From Mycobacterium sp. MYCO198283 (GTDB lineage Bacteria > Actinomycetota > Actinomycetes > Mycobacteriales > Mycobacteriaceae), in contig NZ_JAJQJI010000010.1 in NCBI RefSeq assembly GCF_021213805.1, forward strand, positions 62,001 through 126,000: a stretch of 64,000 nt of DNA. Direction: 5' to 3'. The notes beneath the pieces are model-generated. The model did no database searches, was not told the DNA's origin, and worked only from the letters and a program-made list of their open reading frames with translations. Shown piece by piece: positions 25,061-33,281 of the stretch; position 1 is the stretch's first letter; every line of letters begins with the position of its first letter. A program made the translations under genes and the position numbers.

Positions 25061-26817
25061 GAGCTACCTCCGGTGGATGTCGGCGTGGATGTCTCTTGGG
25101 TGGAGCGGCTGGCGATATGTCGGGCGGCGATGTGTCGGGCGGCGATGTAGCCGAAGGTCATGGCCGGCCCGATCGTGGCGCCGGCCCCGGCGTAGCTGCG
25201 GCCCATGACCGCGGCCGAGGTGTTGCCGACGGCGTACAGGCCGTCGATCGCGCTGCCGTCGTCGCGCAGCACGCGCGCGTGCTCGTCGGTGACGAGACCC
25301 CCCGAGGTGCCCAGATCGCCGGGGATGATCTGGAAGGCGTAGTACGGCGGCTTGCCCAGCGGCCTGAGGTTGGGGTTGGGCAGCGTCGGGTCGCCGTAGT
25401 AGTTGTCGTAGGCGCTGTCGCCGCGGTGGAAGTCGTCGTCGTGGCCCTTCGCGGCGAGCGCGTTGAAGCGTTCGGCGGTGCGGCGCAACGCATCCGGCGG
25501 CACGTCGATCTGCCGCGCGAGGTCTTCGAAGCTGCGGCCCTCCTTGACGACGCCCGACTCCAGCCAGGCCCGCGGCACCTTCCGGCCCGTGGGCACCGGC
25601 GCGAACGGCACCTTGGGGATCGGCAGGTGGCCGGCGACGACGTAGCGGTGGAACGACGCGATGTCGGTGATCAACCAGCACGGGATGTGCATGGCGGTAC
25701 CTGATTTCTGCCCCTCGATCATCGCGTGCGCGAAGTCCATGTAGGGCGCCGCCTCGTTGATGAACCGCTCACCGGCGCCGTTGACGATGAACTGCGACGG
25801 CATCATCCGCTCGTTGAGCATGAACTGCAGGCGCCCGTCGGGCCAGCAGATCGCCGGGAACCACCACGCCTCGTCGAGCAGATCGGTGGCGGCGCCGACC
25901 TTCTGGGCCGCGCGGATGCCGTCGCCCGTGGCCACCGGGTTGCCGAAGCTCCAGTCCCGGTCGATCACCGGCTGCACCTGGCGGCGCCACGCCATGTCGT
26001 GGTCGAAGCCGCCGGCGGCCAGGATCACCCCGCGCCGGGCGCCGATGCGCAGCGGCGCCCCGTCCCGTTCGACGACGGCGCCCACCACCCGCCCGTCGAG
26101 GTCGGTGAGCAGCTCGGTCATCGGCGCGTCGAGCCACAGCGGCACGGAACGCTCCTTGAGGGCCAGCCGCATCCGCGCGGCCAGCGACTGCCCGATGGCG
26201 GCCATCCGGTCGCCGAAGACCCGGGCCCGCACCATCCGCCAGATGAGCTTGAGCAGCACGGCCTTGCCGCGCCAGTTCTGCCGCACCTGGTAGAAGAGCC
26301 GAAGGTCCTTGGGGGCGAACCAGATCCCCCGCGGCGCCAGCGCGAGCGGCTGCAGCAGGTACTGCTCGTCCTCGCCGAGGGCCCGCAGGTCGATGGCCGG
26401 CACGTTGATGGTGCTGCCCTGCGCCGAACCGCCCGGCAACTCCGGGTAGTAGTCGGCGTAGCCCGGCTTCCAGACGAACTCGAACCACCGGCTCGTCCGC
26501 TCCAAGAACTCCATCATCTGCGGGGCGTTGTCGACGTAGGCGCGCAGCCGCTCGTCGCTGACCAGGCCGTCGGTGATGGCGCGCAGGTAGGCGAACACCT
26601 CGTCGGGGTCGGGGCGGTAGCCGGAGCGCTGCTGTGCGGGCGCCCCGGGCACCCAGATGCCGCCGCCGGACAACGCGGTGGAGCCACCGAAGTAGGACGC
26701 CTTCTCCACGATCAGCGTGTCCAGCCCGGCGGCGTCGGCCGTCAGCGCCGCGGTCATGCCGCCCCCACCCGAACCGACGACCAGCACGTCGACCTGACGA
26801 TCGAATCTCTCGGTCAC
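25057..26817 (-). CDS. KstD-like FAD-dependent dehydrogenase
   Basis: FAD-binding-2 family protein of 586 residues, similar in layout to 3-ketosteroid delta-1-dehydrogenases and fumarate-reductase-type flavoproteins. The dinucleotide fold is VDVLVVGSGGGGMTAAL, followed by SYFGGSTALSGGGIW, ILAAGGFDHD, and the C-terminal FAD motif GLYAVGNTSAAVMG with GAGATIGPAMTFGY. It would introduce a C=C bond next to a carbonyl, passing electrons to an unknown acceptor. GTG start; 4-nt overlaps with mhpB upstream and the LLM gene downstream. The last residues repeat ARHIA, encoded by a 15-bp tandem repeat. Confidence 0.88.
   Translation of the reverse strand: MTERFDRQVDVLVVGSGGGGMTAALTADAAGLDTLIVEKASYFGGSTALSGGGIWVPGAPAQQRSGYRPDPDEVFAYLRAITDGLVSDERLRAYVDNAPQMMEFLERTSRWFEFVWKPGYADYYPELPGGSAQGSTINVPAIDLRALGEDEQYLLQPLALAPRGIWFAPKDLRLFYQVRQNWRGKAVLLKLIWRMVRARVFGDRMAAIGQSLAARMRLALKERSVPLWLDAPMTELLTDLDGRVVGAVVERDGAPLRIGARRGVILAAGGFDHDMAWRRQVQPVIDRDWSFGNPVATGDGIRAAQKVGAATDLLDEAWWFPAICWPDGRLQFMLNERMMPSQFIVNGAGERFINEAAPYMDFAHAMIEGQKSGTAMHIPCWLITDIASFHRYVVAGHLPIPKVPFAPVPTGRKVPRAWLESGVVKEGRSFEDLARQIDVPPDALRRTAERFNALAAKGHDDDFHRGDSAYDNYYGDPTLPNPNLRPLGKPPYYAFQIIPGDLGTSGGLVTDEHARVLRDDGSAIDGLYAVGNTSAAVMGRSYAGAGATIGPAMTFGYIAARHIAARHIASRSTQETSTPTSTGGSS
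25111..25155. repeat. 15-bp tandem repeat, about three copies, in the 3' end of the KstD-like gene
   Basis: GGCGATATGTCGGGC, GGCGATGTGTCGGGC and a third degenerate copy lie head to tail and encode the repeated ARHIA residues after the conserved end of the flavoprotein fold. Probably replication slippage without functional effect. Confidence 0.7.
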
Positions 26818-27752
26818 GCAGACACTCCCGTCCGGACGGCGAAGCCCGCGATCAGCTCGGGGGCGGGGCGGTAGTAGCGCACCGTCGTCTCGTAGTGCCC
26901 GGCGGCCGCGAGCGCGGCGAAGGCCGCCACCCAGGTGCGGACCTCGTGCGCCGAATTGCCGGCCTGCCGCGCGATGTCGGCGTTGGACCAGGAGTCGAAC
27001 TCGGTGAGCCGGTTGGCGTCGACGATGTCGAGGAACGCGCGGTCCCACTCCGGGTTGAGCGGCTGCAGGGCGCCGGTGCCCGCGGCGAATTCGCGTGCCG
27101 CCTCGATGACCGCGCTCTGGCGGGCCTGGCGCTGCTCGCCGGTCATCGGCGCGCCGCCGACGATCCGCGCGCGGGCGGCCGGCGGCGCGGTGGCCAGCGT
27201 CGGCACCGGCGGGTCGTGTGAGAGCCCGCCGGACCCGACCACCAGCACCCGGGCGTCCAGCGCCGCGAGGTGCCGGCCGACGGCGGCGCCGAGCGCCCGC
27301 ACCCGGCGCAGCGGTCCGAGCGGGGTGGCCACCGAGTTGACGAACACCGGGATGACCGGCTTGGCCGCAGCATCGCCGAACAGGATCTGCAGCGGCTGCA
27401 CGGTGCCGTGGTCCACGTCGGCCTCTGCGGAGATCGCGACGTCGACGTCGGCGTCGAGCACCGCCTCGGCCAGCTCGGTGGCGGCGGCCGCCGGCACCTG
27501 CAGCGGACCGGCCTGCGTGCCGTAGTCGCCGACGCCGCGCGCCGCGGTGCTGACCGCGAACGGCGGCATCAGCCGGTAGAAGAAGCCGTTGTAGTGGTCC
27601 GGCGAGAAGATGACGACCAGTTCCGGGTCGAAGTCGGCGACGAACTCGCGCGCCGCGCTCAACGCGCCGGAGATGTCGTCGAGCAGCTCAGCCGACGGTC
27701 CGGGAAGGTTCAGCAGCGGGCTGTGGGACATACAGCACAGGGCCAGCGGCAT
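26814..27752 (-). CDS. mhpB: 3-carboxyethylcatechol 2,3-dioxygenase (2,3-dihydroxyphenylpropionate 1,2-dioxygenase)
   Basis: Class III (LigB-type) extradiol dioxygenase of 312 residues that opens 2,3-dihydroxyphenylpropionate between a hydroxylated and the alkylated ring carbon. It matches the E. coli MhpB layout: MPLALCCMSHSP at the start, FSPDHYNGFFY, VDHGTVQPLQ, LPVF-type VIPVFVNSVATPL, VGSGGLSHDPPVP and TWVAAFAALAAAG. Fe(II) ligands are expected in the SHSP and DHYNGFF segments. The ATG at 27752 has a strong AGGAAGGAGG; a GTG-less longer form to 27773 is less likely. It overlaps the 3' end of mhpA by 65 nt, unusually deep for this operon. Confidence 0.95.
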   Translation of the reverse strand: MPLALCCMSHSPLLNLPGPSAELLDDISGALSAAREFVADFDPELVVIFSPDHYNGFFYRLMPPFAVSTAARGVGDYGTQAGPLQVPAAAATELAEAVLDADVDVAISAEADVDHGTVQPLQILFGDAAAKPVIPVFVNSVATPLGPLRRVRALGAAVGRHLAALDARVLVVGSGGLSHDPPVPTLATAPPAARARIVGGAPMTGEQRQARQSAVIEAAREFAAGTGALQPLNPEWDRAFLDIVDANRLTEFDSWSNADIARQAGNSAHEVRTWVAAFAALAAAGHYETTVRYYRPAPELIAGFAVRTGVSA

Positions 27753-29391
27753 CGTCGCCTCCTTCCTCGCCATGGCGCGGGTCGGTCAGGTGCAGCACAC
27801 CGAACAGCGCCTCGCTCACCTCGGGCGCCTGCTGCGCGATGCAAGCCGCGGCGATGCAGCGGTCCGGCCGCAGGAACAGCACCGACTCGGCGTGGGCGTC
27901 GAAGAACTGCTTGAGCGCGCCGGTGCGGTCGCCCACGACGACCACGTCGGGGTCGTCGTGGCCGGTCCAGTGCAACTGGGTGGACGGGCGGGCGGCCACG
28001 AAGCGGGCGCCCAGCGCCTTCCACCGCCCGAACGCCGGCCCGAGCAGCGCCCGCGGATCGTTGTTCCAGCACAGCACGGCCGGCCCGGCGCCCAGCACGT
28101 CGTCGAGCAGCACGTTCTCCCGAGCGCGGGTGTCGACCCGCGGCTGGATGAACAGCGTGCCGGTCGGCGAGCCCGGGGACCCTCCCGCCGGAAGGTGGTA
28201 CACCGCCCCCTGCTCGTAGCGCGGCATCGGCTTGAAGCGCATCTCCAGGATGTAGCGCTTGAGCGTCGGCAGCACCGACGCGCCGCGAATCACGTGATCG
28301 CGCAACGCCGCAACCCGCCGATTCGTCGGCGAGATCACGCGGCCGACCATGGTCGACAGGTCGATCATCGCGCGGGCGTGTTTGCGCCGCTCGACGTCGT
28401 AGCTGTCGAGCAGCGCGTCGCCGGCCTGGCCGTTGACCACCGCGGCGAGCTTCCAGCCGAGGTTCGCGGCGTCGCGGATGCCGCTGTTGTAGCCCTGCCC
28501 CTGCCACACCGGCATCAGGTGCGCGGCGTCGCCGGCCAGGAACATCGGCCCGCTGCGGAACGCGCCGGCGATGCGCGAATGGTGGGTGTAGATCCGGTGG
28601 CGGATCACGTCGACCGCCTCCGGATGCGGCAGGAACGGCGCCAGCATCCGGGTGATGAACGCCGGTGTCTCGACCTCGTCGTCGCGCTCGTCGGCGTGGA
28701 TCATGAACTCGAACCGGCGGATGCCGTGCGCGATGGAGATCGATGCGTAGGGCCGGGCCGGGTCGGCGCCCACCTCGCTGTTGGGGTGGCCGAGCGGATC
28801 GGTGGCCAGGTCGACCACCAGCCAGCGGGTGGGCGAGGTGGTGCCGTCGAAGGACACTCCCATCAGCCGCCGGGTCGTGCTGCGGCCGCCGTCGCAGCCG
28901 ATCAAATAGCGGGCACGAAGGGTACTCGGGCACTCGCTCGCCCCTGACCCGCCCAGCGTCACCGTCACCCCGTCGCCGTCGGCGACCGCCGCGTCCATGC
29001 GGGTGGACCACGACACGGTGACGTGCTCGAAGCGGTCGAGCCCCCGCAGCAGCTCGGCGTCGACCATCGGCTGGACGAAGCCGTTGCGCTTGGGCCAGCC
29101 GAACCGGGCGTCGGGCGGGGCCATCTCGGCCAGCAACCGGCGGCGGCCGTCGTAGAACCGCAGGATCTGGTTCGGCACGGTGTGCGGCAGCACCGCGTCC
29201 ACCAGGCCGATCGCCTGGAACGTGCGCAGCGCCTCGTCGTCGAGGCCGACGCCGCGCGGATAGTCGATCAGGGTCGGGCGCTCCTCGGCGACCAGCGTCC
29301 GCACCCCGTGCAGCCCGAGGATGTTCGCGAGCGTCAGCCCGACCGGCCCCGCACCGACGATCAGCACGTCGACTTCCGGCGCGGTGGTCAT
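27688..29391 (-). CDS. mhpA: 3-(3-hydroxyphenyl)propionate hydroxylase
   Basis: Flavoprotein monooxygenase of 567 residues (E. coli MhpA is 554). The FAD fold is VDVLIVGAGPVGLTLANILG, then DYPRGVGLDDEALR, the conserved DG segment IGCDGGRSTTR, and FLAGDAAHLMPVWQGQG near residue 280. It hydroxylates 3-(3-hydroxyphenyl)propionate ortho to the ring hydroxyl using NADH and oxygen, giving the catechol opened by MhpB. It overlaps mhpC by 4 nt. The pathway call rests on its position between mhpC and mhpB; related 4-alkylphenol or resorcinol-type substrates remain possible. Confidence 0.92.
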   Translation of the reverse strand: MTTAPEVDVLIVGAGPVGLTLANILGLHGVRTLVAEERPTLIDYPRGVGLDDEALRTFQAIGLVDAVLPHTVPNQILRFYDGRRRLLAEMAPPDARFGWPKRNGFVQPMVDAELLRGLDRFEHVTVSWSTRMDAAVADGDGVTVTLGGSGASECPSTLRARYLIGCDGGRSTTRRLMGVSFDGTTSPTRWLVVDLATDPLGHPNSEVGADPARPYASISIAHGIRRFEFMIHADERDDEVETPAFITRMLAPFLPHPEAVDVIRHRIYTHHSRIAGAFRSGPMFLAGDAAHLMPVWQGQGYNSGIRDAANLGWKLAAVVNGQAGDALLDSYDVERRKHARAMIDLSTMVGRVISPTNRRVAALRDHVIRGASVLPTLKRYILEMRFKPMPRYEQGAVYHLPAGGSPGSPTGTLFIQPRVDTRARENVLLDDVLGAGPAVLCWNNDPRALLGPAFGRWKALGARFVAARPSTQLHWTGHDDPDVVVVGDRTGALKQFFDAHAESVLFLRPDRCIAAACIAQQAPEVSEALFGVLHLTDPRHGEEGGDDAAGPVLYVPQPAAEPSRTVG

Positions 29392-30254
29392 GACCGGTCC
29401 AGCAGGAAGTCCAGGTGGAGCCGGTTGAAGGTCTTGGCGTCCTCGTACTGCGGCCAGTGCCCGCAGTCAGGCATCACCTCGAAGCGGGCGCCCGGGATCA
29501 TCGAGGCGATGCGGCGGCCCTCGCTGACGTCGGCGGTCGGGTCGTCACTGGTCCACAGCACCAGTGTCGGCGCGGCGATGCGGCCGTAGTCGTCGGGGCG
29601 CATCAGGTTGCGGGCCCGGATCTGCGGATCCTGCAGCGCCATGATGTCGCGCATCGCGTCGACGAAGCCGGGCTGGCGGTACACCCGCTGCCGGCTGGCG
29701 ACGATGTCGTCGTAGCCCTTGCTCTTGTCGGCCATCAGCCACCGGATCCGCGCCTGCACGGTCTCCCAGGTCGGGTTCTCCGCCGCGGCCATCGACAGGG
29801 TGACGATGCGCGCCATGACCTCGGGGTCGGCCTGCGAGCCGCCGGCGGTGTTGAGCACGAGCCGGTCGACGCGGTCGGGATGGTCGGCCGCGAGCCGCGA
29901 CGCGACCCAGCCGCCCAGCGACTCCCCGCTGACGTGCGCGCGCTGCGCGCCGATGGTGTCCATCACCGCGAGCAGGTGGTCGACGTAGTGCGCCACCTCC
30001 AGGGGATGGCCGGGCTTGTCGGTGTAGCCGTGGCCCAGCATGTCGATCGACCAGGTCGAGAAGTGCTCGGCGTGCGCTTCGAGGTTGCGGACGTAGGCCT
30101 CGGCGTGCCCGCCCGACCCGTGCAGCAACAGCAGCGGCGGACGCGCCGGATCACCGGCATGCAGGTACCGGGTGCGGACGCCGCCGGCGTCGAGGTAGCC
30201 CTGCGAGAACTCGACGCCCTGCAGCTCGCTCCACACGCTCTCGAAATCCGTCAA
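29388..30254 (-). CDS. mhpC: 2-hydroxy-6-oxonona-2,4-dienedioate hydrolase
   Basis: Alpha/beta hydrolase of 288 residues. LLLLHGSGGHAEAY forms the oxyanion region, the nucleophile elbow is GESLGG, the acid is likely Asp in LWTSDDPTAD and the catalytic His is in PDCGHWPQYED. It splits the C-C bond of the meta-cleavage product made by MhpB into succinate and 2-oxopent-4-enoate. It is the first gene of the leftward operon and is transcribed divergently from the IclR gene. No mhpD/E/F homologues for the following steps are found in this window. Confidence 0.9.
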   Translation of the reverse strand: MTDFESVWSELQGVEFSQGYLDAGGVRTRYLHAGDPARPPLLLLHGSGGHAEAYVRNLEAHAEHFSTWSIDMLGHGYTDKPGHPLEVAHYVDHLLAVMDTIGAQRAHVSGESLGGWVASRLAADHPDRVDRLVLNTAGGSQADPEVMARIVTLSMAAAENPTWETVQARIRWLMADKSKGYDDIVASRQRVYRQPGFVDAMRDIMALQDPQIRARNLMRPDDYGRIAAPTLVLWTSDDPTADVSEGRRIASMIPGARFEVMPDCGHWPQYEDAKTFNRLHLDFLLDRS

Positions 30255-30319
30255 GGAGCTCCGGCCCTTCCGCGTGATAACGCCGTTCTCGTTTCTTGCT
30301 ACGCTGCTGTGCTAAAGTC

Positions 30320-30333
30320 GCACACTAGCGTGC
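30320..30333. promoter_or_regulatory. Near-perfect 14-bp palindrome in the mhpC-iclR divergent region
   Basis: GCACACTAGCGTGC is symmetric about a CTAG centre apart from one base pair. It lies 66 nt upstream of mhpC and 63 nt upstream of the IclR gene, a good place for control of both. Candidate IclR-type operator. Confidence 0.45.
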
Positions 30334-30347
30334 ACTATCTATAGAGC

Positions 30348-30365
30348 ATCACTCTGCAGTGTGAT
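30348..30365. promoter_or_regulatory. Near-perfect 18-bp palindrome in the mhpC-iclR divergent region
   Basis: ATCACTCTGCAGTGTGAT is symmetric apart from one base pair, 31 nt upstream of the IclR start. With the 14-bp palindrome at 30320 it suggests two regulator sites, as expected for an IclR protein controlling itself and mhpCAB. Confidence 0.5.
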
Positions 30366-30395
30366 CTGTGTCAAGTTCGATCGCGGAGGAAACGC

Positions 30396-31097
30396 ATGAC
30401 GACGACGGAACCGGACGCGCGGGTCTCCGGAGCGCCCGGCTCGCAGACGCTGGCGCGCGGGTTGACCGCCCTGCAAGTGGTGGCGTCGGCCCAGAACGGC
30501 CTCACGGTGCAGCAGGTCGCCGACCGGATCGGCGTGCACCGCACCATCGCCTACCGCCTGCTCAACACGCTGACGCAGTTCCGCTTCATCGCCAAGGGCG
30601 GCGACGGCCGCTACCGGTCGGCGTCGGGCCTGGCCGCGCTCGGCGCCTCGTTCGACAACAACGTCCGGGCGCTCGCCACGCCGACGCTGCGGACGCTGGC
30701 CGACGAGCTCGGCGCCACCGTCTCGCTGCTCGTCGCCGAAGGGCGCCAGCAGGTCGCCGTCGCCGTCATCGTGCCGACCCACGTCTCCTATCAGCTGTCG
30801 TTCTCCGAGGGCAGCCGCCATCCGCTCGATCGCGGCGCGGCCGGGATTGCGCTCCTGGCCTGCCTGCCGCCGACCCCGGGCGAGCGCGACCTCGTGGGGC
30901 TCACCCGCCGGCAGGGCTGGGTGCTCACGCACGGCGAGATCGAACCGAACACCTACGGGCTGGCCGTACCGGTCGACCGCCGGCCGCCCGCGCCGCCCAC
31001 CTGCATCAACCTCATCTCCCACCGCGAGGACGTGGTGCTGCGCGGAAAGAACGCCGTGCTGGCGGCCGCCGCCGAGCTCGCCGCGATCCTGCGCTGA
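30396..31097 (+). CDS. IclR-family transcriptional regulator (probable regulator of the mhp operon)
   Basis: IclR-type regulator of 233 residues. The N-terminal winged HTH (about 20-80) contains LTVQQVADRIGVHRTIAYRLLNTL, followed by the effector-binding domain with HPLDRGAAGIALLA. E. coli MhpR, which activates mhp genes with hydroxyphenylpropionate, is also of this family, and this gene is divergent from mhpC across a 141-nt region with two palindromes. A GGAGG Shine-Dalgarno lies 8 nt before the ATG. It may also drive the flavoprotein gene 19 nt downstream. Confidence 0.9.
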   Translation: MTTTEPDARVSGAPGSQTLARGLTALQVVASAQNGLTVQQVADRIGVHRTIAYRLLNTLTQFRFIAKGGDGRYRSASGLAALGASFDNNVRALATPTLRTLADELGATVSLLVAEGRQQVAVAVIVPTHVSYQLSFSEGSRHPLDRGAAGIALLACLPPTPGERDLVGLTRRQGWVLTHGEIEPNTYGLAVPVDRRPPAPPTCINLISHREDVVLRGKNAVLAAAAELAAILR

Positions 31098-31116
31098 CGT
31101 CGGAAGGACGCACGTG

Positions 31117-32733
31117 ATGACCGATTGGGACACCGAGACCGACGTCGTCGTGCTCGGCACCGGCGCGGCGGGCCTCACCGCGGCGCTCACCGCGGCCGCC
31201 GAGGGTGCCGACGTCGCCGTCTTCGAGAAGGCACCGACCGTCGGCGGCACGTCGGCGGTGTCGGGCGGCATCCTCTGGATCCCCGCGCACGACCGCAGCC
31301 CCGACGGCCCGCTCACCGTCGAGGACGCCATGGCCTACCTGCGCGCGCAGTCGCTGGGGTACATGGACGACGAGCTGGTCGAGACCTTCGTCCGCACCGG
31401 CCCGCGCATGCTCGACTACGTCGAGGCCCACAGCCGGCTGCGCTTCGAGGTCGCCACCGGCTTCCCCGACTACAAGCCCGAGCTGCCGGGCGGGCGGCCC
31501 GGCGGCGGCCGGTCGATCAACGCCCGGCCGTTCGACCTCGAGCTGCTCGGCGACTGGCGGACCCGCATCACCTCGTTTCCCGCCGACTTCAGCAACGTCG
31601 GCATCGACGCCGAAACCCGGGCGCGCATCCACGCCGCGGTCGACGCGAACGACGGCGACTACTGCGTCGCCGGCACCGCGCTGGTCGCCGGCCTCCTGGA
31701 GGGCCTGCTCGCACACGGCATCGTCCCGCAGCCCGAGTCGCGGGCGGTGGAGCTGCTCGGGCCCGGGCACTCGGTGACCGGCGTACGGGTTCACCGGCCC
31801 GGCGGAAGCGTGCGGGTGCGCGCCCGGCGCGGCGTGGTGCTGGCCTGCGGCGGCTTCGAATGGGATTCGCGGCTCGTCGAGGCCTACCTGCGCGGGCCCA
31901 TGCGGGGCGCCGTGTCGCCGCCGTACAACACCGGCGACGGGCTGCGGATGGCGATGGCCCACGGCGCCGACCTGGCGAACATGGGCGAGGCGTGGTGGGT
32001 GCCCATCGTGCAGATCCCGGGTGACACCATCGACGGCCGGCCGCGCTCGCGATCCGTGCGGCTCGAACGCACCCGGCCCCGCAGCATCATCGTCAACCGC
32101 GCCGGCAAACGGTTCCTCAACGAGGCCGGCGAATACAACTCGATGTCCGGCGCCTTCCAGTACCTCGACCCGCGGCACGGCTACGTCAACGATCCGGCGT
32201 GGATCGTCTTCGATTCCCTGCACCTGAAGAAGTACGGGTTCCTCGGCGTCGACCCCGACGGCGTCGCGCCCGACTGGTTCTCGCCGTCGAAGGACCTCGA
32301 CGAACTGTCCGAACACACCGGCATCGACGCCGCGGGCCTGCGGCGCACCCTCGACGCCTGGAACCGCAACGTCGCCGACGAGGTGGACCCGGATTTCGGC
32401 CGCGGCGCCAGCGCCTACGACGGCTACTGGGGCGACCAGACGGCCCCCACACCGGCGCTGCGGACACTCGGGCCCATCGACACCGCGCCGTACTACGCCG
32501 TTCCGGTGGGCATCGGCGCCATGGGCACCAAGGGCGGCCCGCGCACCGACCGCGACGGGCGGGTGCTGCACGTCAGCGGGGCGACGATCGCCGGCCTCTA
32601 CGCCGCGGGCAACGCGATGGCCGGTGTCACCGGCAAGGCCTACGGCGGCGCGGGCGGCACGCTCGGGCCGGCGATGGTGTTCGGCTACCGCGCCGGATAC
32701 GCCGCCGCGACGGGTTCTTCCCCCGCGGTATGA
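31117..32733 (+). CDS. KstD-like FAD-dependent dehydrogenase
   Basis: FAD-binding-2 family protein of 538 residues related to 3-ketosteroid delta-1-dehydrogenase. Visible are TDVVVLGTGAAGLTAALTA, APTVGGTSAVSGGILW, VVLACGGFEWDSR, and the C-terminal GLYAAGNAMAGVTGKAY then GAGGTLGPAMVFGY. ATG at 31117 is preceded by GGAAGGA; a GTG one codon upstream is the alternative. It follows the IclR gene on the same strand. It is a diverged paralogue of the flavoprotein at 25057, so the pathway may need two delta-dehydrogenations or two ring types. Confidence 0.88.
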   Translation: MTDWDTETDVVVLGTGAAGLTAALTAAAEGADVAVFEKAPTVGGTSAVSGGILWIPAHDRSPDGPLTVEDAMAYLRAQSLGYMDDELVETFVRTGPRMLDYVEAHSRLRFEVATGFPDYKPELPGGRPGGGRSINARPFDLELLGDWRTRITSFPADFSNVGIDAETRARIHAAVDANDGDYCVAGTALVAGLLEGLLAHGIVPQPESRAVELLGPGHSVTGVRVHRPGGSVRVRARRGVVLACGGFEWDSRLVEAYLRGPMRGAVSPPYNTGDGLRMAMAHGADLANMGEAWWVPIVQIPGDTIDGRPRSRSVRLERTRPRSIIVNRAGKRFLNEAGEYNSMSGAFQYLDPRHGYVNDPAWIVFDSLHLKKYGFLGVDPDGVAPDWFSPSKDLDELSEHTGIDAAGLRRTLDAWNRNVADEVDPDFGRGASAYDGYWGDQTAPTPALRTLGPIDTAPYYAVPVGIGAMGTKGGPRTDRDGRVLHVSGATIAGLYAAGNAMAGVTGKAYGGAGGTLGPAMVFGYRAGYAAATGSSPAV

Positions 32734-32737
32734 GGCA

Positions 32738-33049
32738 TCAGTCGCTGGCCGGCAGCGCCTTGGCCTGCTTGAGCGTGAGTGGCGTGGCGCCGATCGACAG
32801 CGTCCCCTTGCCGGCCTTGGTCACCAGCACCTCGGCGCCGTTGTCGTCGACGTAGCGCTTGCCCATCAGGTTGCCGTCCGCGAACTGCGGGTCCAGGGTG
32901 GCGCCGGGATCGGCGGCCTCCCCGATCGGCACCATCGGCACGCCGCCGGCCCGCAGATCGTCGAGGCTCTCGGAGGCGCGCACCACGATCACCTGGGTGT
33001 CGCACACCTGGCTCTGCAGGCGGGTGCCGTTCTTGACCACGTCGTCCAT
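32738..33049 (-). CDS. Small conserved-looking protein of unknown function
   Basis: I do not recognise this 103-residue protein. The frame is coding-like: acidic, with the segments CDTQVIVVRA, GGVPMVPIG, GNLMGKRYVD and VLVTKAGKGTLSIG, and it ends LKQAKALPASD. It starts at ATG 33049 directly after GGGAAGG. It converges on the KstD-like gene (4 nt apart) and is divergent from the second mycofactocin-coupled SDR, with two operator-like sites in the 232-nt gap. A binding or accessory role is possible; nothing catalytic is evident. Confidence 0.65.
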   Translation of the reverse strand: MDDVVKNGTRLQSQVCDTQVIVVRASESLDDLRAGGVPMVPIGEAADPGATLDPQFADGNLMGKRYVDDNGAEVLVTKAGKGTLSIGATPLTLKQAKALPASD

Positions 33050-33100
33050 CCTTCCCGGCCGCACCGCGGGACGCGGGCGGAAGCAACGCTTGCTGTGGCT

Positions 33101-33116
33101 GAGAATGCTATTTCTC
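33101..33116. promoter_or_regulatory. Operator-like dyad GAGAA-N6-TTCTC
   Basis: GAGAATGCTATTTCTC is a perfect 5-bp inverted repeat but with a 6-nt rather than 5-nt spacer, 52 nt upstream of the small unknown gene at 33049. It is a probable but less exact member of the locus-wide motif. Confidence 0.35.
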
Positions 33117-33214
33117 CGACCGGCGAGCCGCAACGACCGGCCCTCCGCGCAGCGGGCGCCGCCTAAGCGCACGTGCCGCCGTCACCGGCCGGTGGCTTGC
33201 CGAGCCACCGGCAC

Positions 33215-33229
33215 GAAAGTACTGTTCTC
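33215..33229. promoter_or_regulatory. Degenerate operator-like site GAAAG-N5-TTCTC
   Basis: GAAAGTACTGTTCTC keeps the right half-site of the locus motif and three of five bases of the left. It is 53 nt upstream of the SDR start at 33282, similar in position to the site before the paralogous SDR at 3328. Confidence 0.3.
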
Positions 33230-33281
33230 TTATCGGGGAAGGGTTATTCTTCGGCGCAGGCAGTCGACGAAAGGGATTTCC

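Noticed and set aside
26814..27773. Longer MhpB starting at 27773
   Set aside because: The seven extra residues do not match the family N terminus, while ATG 27752 has a strong AGGAAGGAGG and begins with the conserved CCMSHSP strand.
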